This document shows positions 38,428 to 47,457 of a stretch of DNA of 64,000 nt, one piece after another (position 1 is the first letter of the stretch; each line of letters begins with the position of its first letter). Under the pieces are notes generated by a model that ran no database searches, was not told the DNA's origin, and worked only from the letters and a program-made list of their open reading frames with translations. The stretch lies in contig NZ_SUND01000006.1 in assembly GCF_005280205.1 (NCBI RefSeq), positions 1 through 64,000 on the forward strand, written 5' to 3'. This DNA comes from Bacillus yapensis. Lineage in GTDB: Bacteria > Bacillota > Bacilli > Bacillales > Cytobacillaceae. The position numbers and the translations under genes are program-made.

Positions 38428-39777
38428 ATGATCAAGAAGACACTAGAAGAAAAAGCTTTTACACATTTAAAAGAAAAAATGGATGAAGGCTTATTGCCGC
38501 AGTGGGTCTTAACAGATCCTGATATTTATGATTTGGAAATTGAAAAAATCTTTGGTTACTCGTGGCAGTTTCTTGGCCATGAAACGGAAATTAAAGAGCC
38601 AGGAAGTTATGTGACTAGGTGGATGGTACATGATCCGGTCATTCTATTGCGAAATCGTAATGGGGAAATTAAAGCGTTTTTAAACTCATGTACGCATCGT
38701 GGAACCCAATTATGTACAGCTGATCGAGGAAATAAGAAAACATTTACATGCCCTTACCATGGCTGGAGCTATAATCTTGACGGTGATTTAATAGGAATTG
38801 TCGCTGGGAATAAAGTATATGGTGAAGAAATGGATAAGTCTGAATGGGGTCTCCGTCCAATTCCAAAGGTTGAATCTTATCAAGGGATGATTTTTGGCAA
38901 TTTGGACCCGAATGCGGAATCTCTCGAGGACTACTTAGGAGAAATGAAGTGGTATCTTGATATTTTACTAGGGAGAAGCGGTGGGATGGAAGTCATCGGC
39001 CTTCCGCAAAGATGGGTGGCTAAGGCAAATTGGAAAGCGACAACAGAAAACTTTGCTGCAGACCCTTACCATGTGCAAACGACGCATCGTTCAACGGTGG
39101 AAATGGGTATTAGCCCAGAGGATCCTCTGTATGCAGGATATGGACATCAAGTCGTAATGAAAAATGCTCATGGGATCAATGTGATCACTTCGAAAACGGG
39201 GAAGGCAAGAGTGCCATTTCAAGGTACGCCTGAGTCGATGTGGCCATTATTCGAAAAACATTTAACTCCTGAACAATTAGATATTCAATCAAGAGTAACT
39301 GTATTTGTAGGTGGCGTTTATCCGAACCTTTCCTTTGTAAGTCCGATTCATGGAACAGAAGGGCATCTTCACAATTATTTGAATTTCAGGATGTGGAGGC
39401 CTTTATCGCCTGAAAAGGTGGAGGTTTGGTGTTGGTTCTTGATAGATAAAGCGATGCCTGAAGATTATAAGCAAGCTGCTTATAAGGGTTATTTAGGCTC
39501 ATTTGGTCCTTCTGGTACCCTAGAACAGGATGATACAGAGACTTGGGCACGTATTGTCGAGGTAAGTAAAGGATTGATGATGAAGGACAAGGAACTAAAT
39601 TATAATAGTGTGAGCAACTATTTAATGGGCTATAACCGTGTGGAGCCCGATGAGAATTTCCCTGGTCCAGGAACAGCATATCCAACCACTTATATTGATT
39701 CGATTTCGAGAAGTATGCATGAAAGATGGTTGGAGTTAATTTCTAAGGACCTATTTGTAAAGGAGGAGTCACAATGA
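38428..39777 (+). CDS. Rieske aromatic-ring oxygenase, large (alpha) subunit
   Basis: A 449-residue catalytic subunit. The Rieske 2Fe-2S ligands are Cys88-x-His90 and Cys108-x2-His111 (SCTHRGTQLC, TCPYHGW). The mononuclear iron site has Asp212 followed by His215 and His220 (ADPYHVQTTH), and a C-terminal aspartate is probably in EQDDTETW. Length and the paired small subunit place it among two-component aromatic dioxygenases (benzoate, anthranilate, naphthalene, salicylate types). No ferredoxin, reductase or cis-diol dehydrogenase gene is in the window. The substrate is unknown; the TRAP importer in the same operon suggests an aromatic acid. Confidence 0.88.
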   Translation: MIKKTLEEKAFTHLKEKMDEGLLPQWVLTDPDIYDLEIEKIFGYSWQFLGHETEIKEPGSYVTRWMVHDPVILLRNRNGEIKAFLNSCTHRGTQLCTADRGNKKTFTCPYHGWSYNLDGDLIGIVAGNKVYGEEMDKSEWGLRPIPKVESYQGMIFGNLDPNAESLEDYLGEMKWYLDILLGRSGGMEVIGLPQRWVAKANWKATTENFAADPYHVQTTHRSTVEMGISPEDPLYAGYGHQVVMKNAHGINVITSKTGKARVPFQGTPESMWPLFEKHLTPEQLDIQSRVTVFVGGVYPNLSFVSPIHGTEGHLHNYLNFRMWRPLSPEKVEVWCWFLIDKAMPEDYKQAAYKGYLGSFGPSGTLEQDDTETWARIVEVSKGLMMKDKELNYNSVSNYLMGYNRVEPDENFPGPGTAYPTTYIDSISRSMHERWLELISKDLFVKEESQ

Positions 39778-40295
39778 GCTCCGAGGTGAAAAAAGTAACA
39801 CCTGAGTTACAAATGGAAATTACGAATCTTTATTATCAAGAGGCATATTTTTTAGATAATCGGAAATATAAAGAATGGTTAGAATTACTTACAGATGATA
39901 TTAACTATAAAATGCCCATGCGTGAAACTGTTGAGGGAGTTGATATCGATAATATTGCCGAGGACTCTTCTTTTTTCGAAGAGACAAAAACATCCTTATC
40001 GACAAGGGTCAATCGTCTGTATACAAAGTCGGCTTGGGTAGAAAATCCAGCTACTAGACAAAGACATTTTATTACGAATATTGTTATTGATGGTACTGAA
40101 AATCCGAATGAATACAATGTCAGAAGCTATTTCTTGTTTAAACGAAGCAGAGGTTCAACGACAGACATAGAAGAGATGTTTGGAGAGCGTAATGATATAG
40201 TAAGGTTGGTAAATAATCAATGGAAAATTGCCTCTCGTATTGTCTATCCTGATCAATCGGTCATCACTACGATGAATATGAGCATGTTTTTATAA
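39774..40295 (+). CDS. Rieske aromatic-ring oxygenase, small (beta) subunit
   Basis: A 173-residue SnoaL-like cone-shaped subunit that stabilises the alpha3beta3 hexamer. Typical beta-subunit features are ITNLYYQEAYFLDNRKYKEW, LLTDDINYKMPMRETVEGVD, and RQRHFITNIVIDGTENPNEY. It overlaps the alpha gene by 4 bases (ATGA), with GGAGG upstream, so translation is coupled. A terminator follows, closing the aromatic block. Confidence 0.88.
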   Translation: MSSEVKKVTPELQMEITNLYYQEAYFLDNRKYKEWLELLTDDINYKMPMRETVEGVDIDNIAEDSSFFEETKTSLSTRVNRLYTKSAWVENPATRQRHFITNIVIDGTENPNEYNVRSYFLFKRSRGSTTDIEEMFGERNDIVRLVNNQWKIASRIVYPDQSVITTMNMSMFL

Positions 40296-40303
40296 CTTTA
40301 TTA

Positions 40304-40343
40304 AAAGAGCGAATCGATTGGACTCGATTGGCTCTTTCTTTAT
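40304..40343 (+). terminator. Terminator of the TRAP-Rieske operon
   Basis: AGAGCGAATCGA pairs with TCGATTGGCTCT (one mismatch), followed by TTCTTTATTT. Confidence 0.85.
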
Positions 40344-40519
40344 TTGGGGAAAAAATACGTCTTAGGTCTTAGCGTCATTTACATATGGGGTCTATATCAA
40401 TTCGCTGGAAGTTTGATATGATAAAAGTTAGAACATCGTGTATATATAACTATGGTTGAAACTTTCTTATTATTTTATCGTAATTATATAGAGGATTAAA
40501 TGTTAGGGGTAGATAATTG

Positions 40520-41161
40520 ATGAATCCATTTCTTTCGTTTGTGTTACGAACGTTAATTGCGATTCCAACGGCGGGCATTGTTTGGCTAATCAGCTTTTTT
40601 GGATATGATCAATCCATTTTGTTATCAACTACTTTTGCGGTAGCTGGAGGTTTTCTCATTTATCTCATTGCTAAAAAGATTATGAAGCACCGCTTTATTA
40701 AGAGCCAAGGACTTACCAGACGTGAATATAAATATATTGAGAAAAATTTAAATGAAGCAAAAAGGAAAATTGACCGCTTAAATAAAGCACTTTTTTCATT
40801 AAAACAATTGACGATGTTAAAACAAAATCTTGAGATTCTCAGAATTACGAGGAAGATCTATCGTATTACGAAAAAAGAACCGAAAAGATTTTACCTTGCT
40901 GAGAGATTTTATTTTTACCATTTAGATTCCTTTGTTGAGTTGGCGGAAAAATATTCATTTCTCTCTGCTCAACCTACGAAGAATCTTGACTTAAGATTAT
41001 CATTACAAGAAACGCGTAAAACAATAGAAGAAATGCGGAACTCATTGGAAAAGGATTTAGACCAAGTGCTTTCAAACGATATTGACCAGCTTCACTTGGA
41101 GCTTGATGTGGCGAAACGAAATATCAATACAATTCATGATGAAAGTAGGAGACTGAAATGA
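40520..41161 (+). CDS. xpaC: XpaC-family protein
   Basis: A 213-residue protein with two N-terminal membrane helices (about 4-26 and 30-50) and a long charged coiled-coil region ([20 protein letters not shown] onwards). It belongs to the XpaC family, annotated from a 5-bromo-4-chloroindolyl phosphate hydrolysis phenotype. ATG 40520 follows AGGGGT. The downstream TelA gene overlaps by 4 bases; xpaC-telA (yaaN) is a conserved Bacillus pair. Biochemical activity is not established. Confidence 0.85.
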   Translation: MNPFLSFVLRTLIAIPTAGIVWLISFFGYDQSILLSTTFAVAGGFLIYLIAKKIMKHRFIKSQGLTRREYKYIEKNLNEAKRKIDRLNKALFSLKQLTMLKQNLEILRITRKIYRITKKEPKRFYLAERFYFYHLDSFVELAEKYSFLSAQPTKNLDLRLSLQETRKTIEEMRNSLEKDLDQVLSNDIDQLHLELDVAKRNINTIHDESRRLK

Positions 41162-42330
41162 GTGATCGAAACGATTCCCTTTACGGAAATACAAGTAATG
41201 TCTTCGATGATCTACTAGCGAATCCATTTGAGGAACAAAATAAAATGGATGAAGTTTTTCAAGCAACTGAGAAAAAGCCTGTCAAACTGATTGATGTCAT
41301 CCCTGAAGAAAATCGTGCAAAAGCTTATCAACTTGCAGAGCAAATTGATCCGAAAAATCATGAAGCAATGATTTCCTACGGCTCTCAAGCGCAAGGTAAG
41401 CTCTTGTCTTTCTCTCATACGATGCTTGAGCATGTTCAAAAGCAGGATGTTGGGGAAATTGGAGAAATCATCAGTAACTTAATGAAGAAATTGAATAGTG
41501 TAAGTCCCGATGAGTTAAAAGCAGATAAGCCTTCTTTTTTCGCGAAAATGTTTGGCCGAATTTCAGATTCGATTCAAGAGGTGTTATCGAGATATCAAAA
41601 AACTGGCGCACAAATTGACCGCATAGGTGTGCAGCTGGAGCGAAGTAAGAACACGCTCTTAAGTGATATTCATTATTTGGAAAAGCTATATGAAAACAAT
41701 AAGGATTATTTCAATGCCTTAAATGTATATATTGCTGCTGGAGAAATTAAGCTAGAAGAGCTGTACGAAAAGACAATACCTGCCATGCGGGCAGATGCTG
41801 AAGCTACTCAGGATCAGATGAAATTCCAAGAAGTCAATGATATGATTCAATTCGCTGATCGTCTAGATAAGCGTTTGTATGATTTAAAGTTGAGTAGAGA
41901 AATTACGATTCAAAGTGCGCCACAAATTCGTCTTATCCAAAACACGAATCAAGCTTTGGTGGAAAAAATTCAGTCATCAATCCTTACAGCGATTCCGCTA
42001 TGGAAAAATCAAGTGGCTATTGCTTTGACTTTAATTAGACAACGACATGCAATGGAGGCTCAGAAGCAAGTTTCGAAAACAACCAATGAGCTTTTATTAA
42101 AGAATGCTGAAATGCTAAAAACGAATACGATTGAAACGGCAAAGGAAAATGAACGAGGGCTTGTGGATATCGAGACGTTAAAGAAGACACAGGAGAACTT
42201 AATTTCGACTCTTGAAGAAACGATGCGAATTCAGGAGGAAGGAAGACATAAACGTCGCCAAGCAGAATACGAATTAGCGGCAATGGAGAATAATTTAAAA
42301 CAAAAGCTCCTGATGATTAAGGGAGAGTAA
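41158..42330 (+). CDS. Toxic anion resistance protein, TelA family
   Basis: A 390-residue mostly helical cytosolic protein of the TelA/KlaA family (B. subtilis YaaN type). Recognisable parts are [60 protein letters not shown] and [20 protein letters not shown]. Members are linked to tellurite and other stress resistance and to envelope stress modules; the mechanism is unknown. Translationally coupled to xpaC. An intergenic repeat array begins shortly after the stop. Confidence 0.9.
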   Translation: MSDRNDSLYGNTSNVFDDLLANPFEEQNKMDEVFQATEKKPVKLIDVIPEENRAKAYQLAEQIDPKNHEAMISYGSQAQGKLLSFSHTMLEHVQKQDVGEIGEIISNLMKKLNSVSPDELKADKPSFFAKMFGRISDSIQEVLSRYQKTGAQIDRIGVQLERSKNTLLSDIHYLEKLYENNKDYFNALNVYIAAGEIKLEELYEKTIPAMRADAEATQDQMKFQEVNDMIQFADRLDKRLYDLKLSREITIQSAPQIRLIQNTNQALVEKIQSSILTAIPLWKNQVAIALTLIRQRHAMEAQKQVSKTTNELLLKNAEMLKTNTIETAKENERGLVDIETLKKTQENLISTLEETMRIQEEGRHKRRQAEYELAAMENNLKQKLLMIKGE

Positions 42331-42384
42331 TAGTAGTTGACTGGATGGTTCGTTTTGGATAAAACTGAAGCGGTTCGAGCTGAA

Positions 42385-42716
42385 CGCTGAATGTAGTTTG
42401 TGCGCCAAGATGAAGGGAAATCCCGAATTGACCGACAAAAGTAATTTGTACGCCAAGATGTAGGGGAATCCGTTCGAGTTGACTACAAAAGTAATTTGTA
42501 CGCCAAGATGAAGTGGGATCCGTTCGAGCTGACCGACAAAAGTAATTTGTACGCCAAGATGAAGTGGGATCCGTTCGAGCTGACCGACAAAAGTAGTTTG
42601 TACGCCAAGATGAGTGGAAATCCCTTCGAGTTGACCGACAAAAGTAATTTGTACGCCAAGATGAGTGGAAATCCGTTCGAGCTGACCGACAAATCTAATT
42701 TTTTCGCTAAAATGTA
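42385..42716. repeat. 51-bp tandem repeat array, about seven copies
   Basis: The GCCAAGATG element recurs at 42404, 42452, 42502, 42553, 42604 and 42655, with a degenerate seventh copy (GCTAAAATG) at 42706. A typical unit reads GACAAAAGTAATTTGTACGC, CAAGATGAAG, then a variable GTGGGATCCGTTCGAGCTGA. The 27-base AAAAGTAGTTTG to ATGAAG block aligns without gaps to the array at 586-783 (22 of 27 identical), so the two are one family. A period of 17 codons keeps both strands partly open, but the encoded peptides are not considered real proteins. Together with flanking 42331-42384 and 42717-42800, nothing else is seen. Confidence 0.88.
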
Positions 42717-42801
42717 GGTGAATCAACTGAATTTTTCTATAAAATGTGATCTTCGTTTGACAAGAACGAAAGAAACCTAGAAAAGCAGTCCATCAAATAT
42801 A

Positions 42802-42837
42802 AAGAAGAAGCTGTCGATTTCGGCAGCTTCTTCTTCT
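42802..42837. terminator. Bidirectional terminator before the second hemolysin III gene
   Basis: AGAAGAAGCTG pairs with CAGCTTCTTCT around TCGATTTCGG. A-rich on the left and T-rich within the right arm, so it mainly serves the minus-strand gene ending at 42840. Confidence 0.8.
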
Positions 42838-42839
42838 GT

Positions 42840-43484
42840 TTATAGAACATACATATAGACACAAAGAAAATGAGCGGTGCTTCCTAGCATGATAAAAATA
42901 TGAAAAATCTCGTGAAATCCCATATATTCAGATTTTAAGAAGTTCGGTTTTGCACCGTAAATAATCCCGCCGATCGTATAAAAAATACCTCCAAGTATCA
43001 ACAGGAATAAACCGGTTGAACTTAGCGCTTCTGACAAAGGGGAGGCAGCGAAGATAACCATCCAGCCCATCACAATATAAATCATCGTTGATAACCATCT
43101 CGGACAATTGAACCAAACCATTTTAAACAGTACACCTGATAATGCAAAAAAGGTAATAATCGAGAAGAGAACCCATCCGGTAACTCCGTTTAAACTGATT
43201 AAGCAAAAAGGAGTGTAGGTTCCTGCGATAAGAACAAAGATCATGGAATGGTCTATTCTTCGTAGGAAGGCAATGACCTTGTCCTTAGCGATGACCATAT
43301 GGTAAGTAGCGGATGCGGCGTAAAGCAAGATCAGGCTGATACCAAAAATGATGACAGCTGTTATCGCAAGTGCTGAAGCGGTAGTTAGAGCTGCTTTAAT
43401 AACCATCGCTAATAAAGCAACAAAAGATAGAATAGCCCAGCTTAGATGGGTTAATCCATTGATAGGTTCACGAATATACTTCAA
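42840..43484 (-). CDS. Hemolysin III family (PAQR-like) membrane protein, second copy
   Basis: A 214-residue seven-helix protein. Conserved PAQR residues are in KYIREPINGLTHLSWAILS, SATYHMV, RRIDHSMIFVLIAGTYTPF and the C-terminal MLGSTAHFLCVYMYVL. A TTG start at 43484 is preferred because GGAG lies 9 bases before it; in-frame ATG codons at 43499 and 43493 lack a ribosome site. It is a distant paralogue of the protein at 22106, with the same fold and conserved Ser/Asp/His. Physiological role unknown. Confidence 0.85.
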   Translation of the reverse strand: MKYIREPINGLTHLSWAILSFVALLAMVIKAALTTASALAITAVIIFGISLILLYAASATYHMVIAKDKVIAFLRRIDHSMIFVLIAGTYTPFCLISLNGVTGWVLFSIITFFALSGVLFKMVWFNCPRWLSTMIYIVMGWMVIFAASPLSEALSSTGLFLLILGGIFYTIGGIIYGAKPNFLKSEYMGFHEIFHIFIMLGSTAHFLCVYMYVL

Positions 43485-43531
43485 ACTGATCATCTCCATA
43501 TAGTTATATGTAGTTATTAATACTACTTATA

Positions 43532-43560
43532 AGAATACATATGTATCGATAAATAGTCAA
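43532..43560 (-). promoter_or_regulatory. Candidate promoter of the second hemolysin III gene
   Basis: On the minus strand TTGACT (43555-43560), 17 bp, then TATTCT (43532-43537), about 50 bp before the start codon. The rest of 43561-43748 shows nothing recognisable. Confidence 0.55.
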
Positions 43561-43793
43561 TGGTGTTTTTATTCATTGTTTTGTCTTTGTATACTTCGAG
43601 GGTGTGAAAGGTAACAGTCAGGTAAGAGAGCATGATGAGGGGATTCTTCGAATTCTTTGCAAAAAGGGAGTACCTAGAACGATTTCCACACTAATTCAAT
43701 AATGTAAGGTTTTATAACATAAAATTCAAAAAAACTCTAAATTTGTTATTGACATATGGGATATTTAGAGTAAAATTAGTATTAATTACAAGA

Positions 43794-43810
43794 TGTTACA
43801 TTTCCTAACA
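43794..43810 (+). promoter_or_regulatory. TnrA/GlnR box upstream of amtB
   Basis: TGTTACATTTCCTAACA agrees with TGTNA-N7-TNACA at every fixed position. It lies 49 bp before the amtB start. A TTGACA at 43749-43754 is a possible -35, but its -10 is poor, so the exact promoter is not settled. Nitrogen-limitation control of amtB by TnrA is expected. Confidence 0.75.
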
Positions 43811-43858
43811 TCATTATGTAAAGAAAAGTAACGAATAAGAGAAAGGGGAGAAGGTTTA

Positions 43859-45154
43859 ATGGATGCTATCGTTTTGATGGATAACCTGTGGGTAGCGATT
43901 GGTGCAATTTTAGTATTTTTTATGATTGGTGGATTCATACTACTTGAAGCAGGTTCCACTAGAATGAAGAACGCTGGTCATATTGCCGGAAAAACAGTTT
44001 TTACGGCAGGACTTGGAACACTCGTATTCTGGGCTGTTGGTTATGGTTTTACTTACGGAGATGGGAATGGATTTATAGGATTATCTAATTTCTTTTATGG
44101 AGATGCTTCGACGGTAGAGGAAGGCTTAACACCAGCAGTAGACTTTTCTTTCCAGGTAATGTTCGCAGTTGTTTCCTTAACAATTGCCTTTGGAGGCTTT
44201 GCTGAACGTGCAAAATTAGCTGCATATGTGATTTTTGCAATTTTATTCACAGCTCTTGTATACCCAGTAGTTGCACACTGGATTTGGGGTGGCGGCTGGT
44301 TAGCGGACCATGGTAAGCAAGATTTTGCTGGTTCAACGGTTGTTCACTTAACGGGTGCTATGGCAGCATTGGCTGCAACATTGATCTTAAAACCTCGTAT
44401 TGGCAAATATAATAAAGACGGTTCTTCTAACAATATTGCAGGACACAACCAAGTGTATACTGCATTAGGTGTCCTTATTCTTTGGGTAGGCTGGTTCGGG
44501 TTTAACGGAGCTAGCACATTCGGAGTAGCGGATGGATTTTTAGGATTCGTTATCTTAAATACACAATTGGCGGCTGCGGCTGGTGCAATTGCGGCGATGT
44601 TTACTTCTTGGGTTGTAACAGGTAAAGCAGATGTTCCTACTACATTAAATGGTGCTCTTGCTGGTTTGGTTGCAATTACTGCTTCTTGTGGATTTGTTGC
44701 TCCATGGGCTGCGGTTGTCATTGGTCTCGTAGGTGGAATTATGGTTGTATTCAGCATGAAGTTCTTCGATAAAGCAAAAATCGACGATCCAATTTCTGCA
44801 TTATCTGTTCATGGTACTGTTGGTGTTTGGGGGACGCTTTCAAATGGATTGTTTGCTCTACCTGCGCTCTCAACGGATATCGATTGGGGTCAAGCTGGAT
44901 TATTCTACGGCGGCGGCTTCCACCAATTAGGCGTTCAAGCATTAGGTGTTGTTGCTTCTGGCGCATATGCATTTGTAGTGGCGTTCATTCTATTAAAAAT
45001 CATGGATAAGGTTATGGGTGGTCTTCGTGTTACAGAAGAGGAAGAAATCATGGGTCTTGATATGAGTGAACATGGAAGCTACGGTTATCCAGAGCAATTT
45101 GAAGCTTCATCTACAAGTGTGAAAACTGAATCACCTTCAGTGAATTTAAGCTAA
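43859..45154 (+). CDS. amtB: Ammonium transporter
   Basis: A 431-residue Amt channel with eleven predicted helices. The twin pore histidines are in STVVHLTGAMAALAAT and ALSVHGTVGVWGTL; the phenylalanine-gate and recruitment region is RAKLAAYVIFAILFTALVYP. It ends in a charged cytoplasmic tail. Corresponds to NrgA of B. subtilis, but no PII gene (glnK/nrgB) follows; instead a GlnD-like nucleotidyltransferase lies 100 bp downstream. A TnrA box and a GGGGAGAAGG ribosome site lie upstream. Confidence 0.94.
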   Translation: MDAIVLMDNLWVAIGAILVFFMIGGFILLEAGSTRMKNAGHIAGKTVFTAGLGTLVFWAVGYGFTYGDGNGFIGLSNFFYGDASTVEEGLTPAVDFSFQVMFAVVSLTIAFGGFAERAKLAAYVIFAILFTALVYPVVAHWIWGGGWLADHGKQDFAGSTVVHLTGAMAALAATLILKPRIGKYNKDGSSNNIAGHNQVYTALGVLILWVGWFGFNGASTFGVADGFLGFVILNTQLAAAAGAIAAMFTSWVVTGKADVPTTLNGALAGLVAITASCGFVAPWAAVVIGLVGGIMVVFSMKFFDKAKIDDPISALSVHGTVGVWGTLSNGLFALPALSTDIDWGQAGLFYGGGFHQLGVQALGVVASGAYAFVVAFILLKIMDKVMGGLRVTEEEEIMGLDMSEHGSYGYPEQFEASSTSVKTESPSVNLS

Positions 45155-45194
45155 ATTACTTTAGCAACTAATGGTAAAATATAGATGAGAGAGG

Positions 45195-45222
45195 GCCTCT
45201 TTTAAAGAGGCTTTCCTCTATT
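45195..45222 (+). terminator. Likely terminator of amtB
   Basis: GCCTCTTT-T-AAAGAGGC hairpin followed by TTTCCTCTATTT; a modest T tract. Confidence 0.6.
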
Positions 45223-45266
45223 TCTAAGAGTTCTTTCCCACTTAGGGTATAAAGGGTGTGGGTGTC

Positions 45267-46247
45267 ATGTCAATAAGTGCAAACAACTCATATGCAAGTT
45301 TAAGAGAATGGAAGGATGAAAATATATCTTTCCATTATTCAGATCCATTTCGTCTAAATGAATTCCATGATCAGACGATGAAAAAGGTGTTTGAATTAGC
45401 TCTTGAGCGAATCAAACCGCAACAACCACCATGTGAGTTTTCATGGTTTATTACAGGTAGTGGGGGGAGATTTGAACAGGGCCCCATTAGCGATCAAGAT
45501 CATGGATTGATTTATGAAATATCGAATGAAGTAAATGATGATTATTTTATTAGACTTGGGAAGGAGCTCGCCTACGGTTTAAATGAAGTAGGCTATCCCT
45601 ACTGTCAAGGTAACGTAATGAGTTCTAATCCGTTGTGGTGCAAATCATTGGAAAGTTGGAAACAGCAGCTGCTTGCATGGATGGAAGAAGCGTCATGGGA
45701 AACAGTTCGAAATCTGCAAATTTTTTACGATGCACGAAATTTGCAAGGAAATGAATTGTTCGTCCACGAGCTTAAGGATGTTATTTATTTTTATCAGAAG
45801 GAGCATCCTTCCCTGTTAAAACGATTCATGGAAAATGTCATGCATGTTAAAAATGCCGTAGGACCCCTCGGTCAATTTATTGTTGAAGAGCACGGGATAA
45901 ACGAAGGGGCAATCAACTTGAAATACACAGCCTTTTTACCATATGTGAATGCCGTTCGTTTACTTGCCATCAAAGAGGGAATTTATGACACATCCACACT
46001 TGAGCGAATTGAACAATTAGTCCGTTTAAACGGATATGGTGCAGCAATGCGGGAAAGTAAGAAACATTTCCTAGACCTGTTAATATATCGAAGTTCGCTT
46101 TATCAATCTAAAACGTATGATGATACTCATTTTTTAAAAGTTAAGAAACTTAGTAGGGTGGAGAAAAAGGAAATCAAACAGATTCTAAAGGATGGGAAAA
46201 GACTTCATCATTATGTCTCTGAACTAATTTTGCATGAATGGAGGTGA
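45267..46247 (+). CDS. DUF294 nucleotidyltransferase-like protein (GlnD-related)
   Basis: A 326-residue protein. Residues about 50-160 are a DUF294 nucleotidyltransferase domain with the catalytic pattern TGSGGRFEQGPISDQDHGLI (GSxGR followed by DxD). The C-terminal part fits DUF294_C (AINLKYTAFLPYVNAVRLLA). The usual N-terminal CBS domains are absent, giving a short form. ATG 45267 was chosen because GTG 45258 touches its ribosome site. Next to amtB and upstream of a DEDDh exonuclease, with which it forms an operon. Relatives may modify PII-like or other signalling proteins, but no substrate is known. Confidence 0.85.
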   Translation: MSISANNSYASLREWKDENISFHYSDPFRLNEFHDQTMKKVFELALERIKPQQPPCEFSWFITGSGGRFEQGPISDQDHGLIYEISNEVNDDYFIRLGKELAYGLNEVGYPYCQGNVMSSNPLWCKSLESWKQQLLAWMEEASWETVRNLQIFYDARNLQGNELFVHELKDVIYFYQKEHPSLLKRFMENVMHVKNAVGPLGQFIVEEHGINEGAINLKYTAFLPYVNAVRLLAIKEGIYDTSTLERIEQLVRLNGYGAAMRESKKHFLDLLIYRSSLYQSKTYDDTHFLKVKKLSRVEKKEIKQILKDGKRLHHYVSELILHEWR

Positions 46248-46253
46248 TGAGCA

Positions 46254-46976
46254 GTGGCTTTAGATTCTTTTCGACAATTGATGAGAGGGATTCAAGGGAG
46301 ATTTACCTTGACGGAAGGTGCTAATCTACAAAACTCACAGCAAGTTGCGTTCTTGCGTCAAATGCAGAAGGAGTTGAAGCAGGAAAACTCTTTGAACGTG
46401 CCATTGGAAAAATTGAATGCGGTCGTTTTTGATATTGAAACCACTGGATTTTATCCTGAGCATGGTGATGAGATTATTTCGATAGGGGCGGTAAAAGTAA
46501 GAAATGGCGAAATGGTAGATAATGATGTGTTTTATTCGCTGGTTCAATATGGGCATGAATTACCTGAGGAAATTGAGAGTCTAACAGGTATCTCTTCTGC
46601 TGAGCTTAAAGAGGCGGAGCCGTTATCTGAAATACTGATTCGCTTTTTTGATTTTGTTAAAAATGATACGCTAGTGGCTCATCACGCTATTCATGAAAAG
46701 AACTTTTTACAAAATGCGAGTTGGAAGCTTTTTCGGACGCCGTTTAAGCATAGAATTGTAGATACTTCGTTTCTTTATCGTATTGCAGATCCAGACTTAG
46801 GATTAACGAGATTAGAAGATTTATGTGTGCACAATGGTATTGAAGTTATAGAGCGCCATCATGCGCTTGGAGATGCTAAGCTAGCTGCAAAATTATGGTG
46901 TGCGTATATAGAGAAAACAAAGCAATTAGGCTGTCGCACGTTGAACGATGTGTACGAGAAGCTAGCAAGAAAATAG
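46254..46976 (+). CDS. DEDDh 3'-5' exonuclease (DnaQ/PolC-epsilon-like)
   Basis: A 240-residue exonuclease-fold protein. Exo I motif VFDIETTGFYPEHGDEIISI, exo II NDTLVAHHAIHEKNFL, and exo III with HHALGDAKLAAKLW (catalytic His and Asp). A 50-residue N-terminal extension is not recognised. GTG start behind GGAGGTGAT, 6 bp after the DUF294 gene. The DUF294-plus-exonuclease pair recurs next to transporter genes in many bacteria; whether it degrades DNA or a signalling nucleotide is unknown. Confidence 0.88.
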   Translation: MALDSFRQLMRGIQGRFTLTEGANLQNSQQVAFLRQMQKELKQENSLNVPLEKLNAVVFDIETTGFYPEHGDEIISIGAVKVRNGEMVDNDVFYSLVQYGHELPEEIESLTGISSAELKEAEPLSEILIRFFDFVKNDTLVAHHAIHEKNFLQNASWKLFRTPFKHRIVDTSFLYRIADPDLGLTRLEDLCVHNGIEVIERHHALGDAKLAAKLWCAYIEKTKQLGCRTLNDVYEKLARK

Positions 46977-47019
46977 AAGGTCAATTCGTAACAATAGCGA
47001 ATTGACCTTCTATGTTTTT
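46975..47019. terminator. Bidirectional terminator between the exonuclease gene and yqhV
   Basis: TAGAAGGTCAATTCG pairs perfectly with CGAATTGACCTTCTA, followed by TGTTTTT. It reaches the end of the convergent yqhV-like gene. Confidence 0.88.
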
Positions 47020-47293
47020 ATGAACTTTTAACGCCATACAGGATAAGTCCGACCCCGCAAAAAATCCACAGCATTTTTACAAAGGAGATTTTCTCCGCAA
47101 TTCCAATTAACCCAATGGTTGTTGTTACGATTAACACGATCGGTCCGATTAGCGCAAGGGAACTATTAATCATTAAGGCTTTCTCAACATTATTGACCTT
47201 CAGAAAAAGAAGTGCTGCCATAATTTCAATACTACCTGATAACATTCGGAGAAGAGCCATCCCGATAATTGCTTTTTCTAAAAACTGAAACAT
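47018..47293 (-). CDS. yqhV: YqhV-family membrane protein (DUF2619)
   Basis: A 91-residue protein with three hydrophobic helices. It matches B. subtilis YqhV (93 residues) in pattern: ALLRMLSGSIEIMAALLFLK, VEKALMINSSLALIGPIVLI, LWIFCGVGLILYGVKSS. ATG 47293 follows GGGAGG by 5 bases; in-frame codons further upstream lack a ribosome site. YqhV lies beside spoIIIA genes in B. subtilis; here it sits near other sporulation genes. Function unknown. Confidence 0.85.
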   Translation of the reverse strand: MFQFLEKAIIGMALLRMLSGSIEIMAALLFLKVNNVEKALMINSSLALIGPIVLIVTTTIGLIGIAEKISFVKMLWIFCGVGLILYGVKSS

Positions 47294-47457
47294 AATGACC
47301 TCCCTCGATATTTTTTCCATAGGCTCTTTTCTCAAACGTTGTTGCTTTTGGAACAAAAATCAATTAAATAATCTGTGTTTTCAATGATAAGTAGTTTTAT
47401 AAAAATGAGAAAAGAGCTTGCAAACATCGCTACGATGAACCAATTAGCTATTTCTAC

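Noticed and set aside
42295-42726. Open frames on both strands across the tandem repeats, encoding 17-residue peptide repeats
   Set aside because: They are a by-product of a 51-bp period that is a multiple of three; no ribosome site, and both strands are open in the same way.
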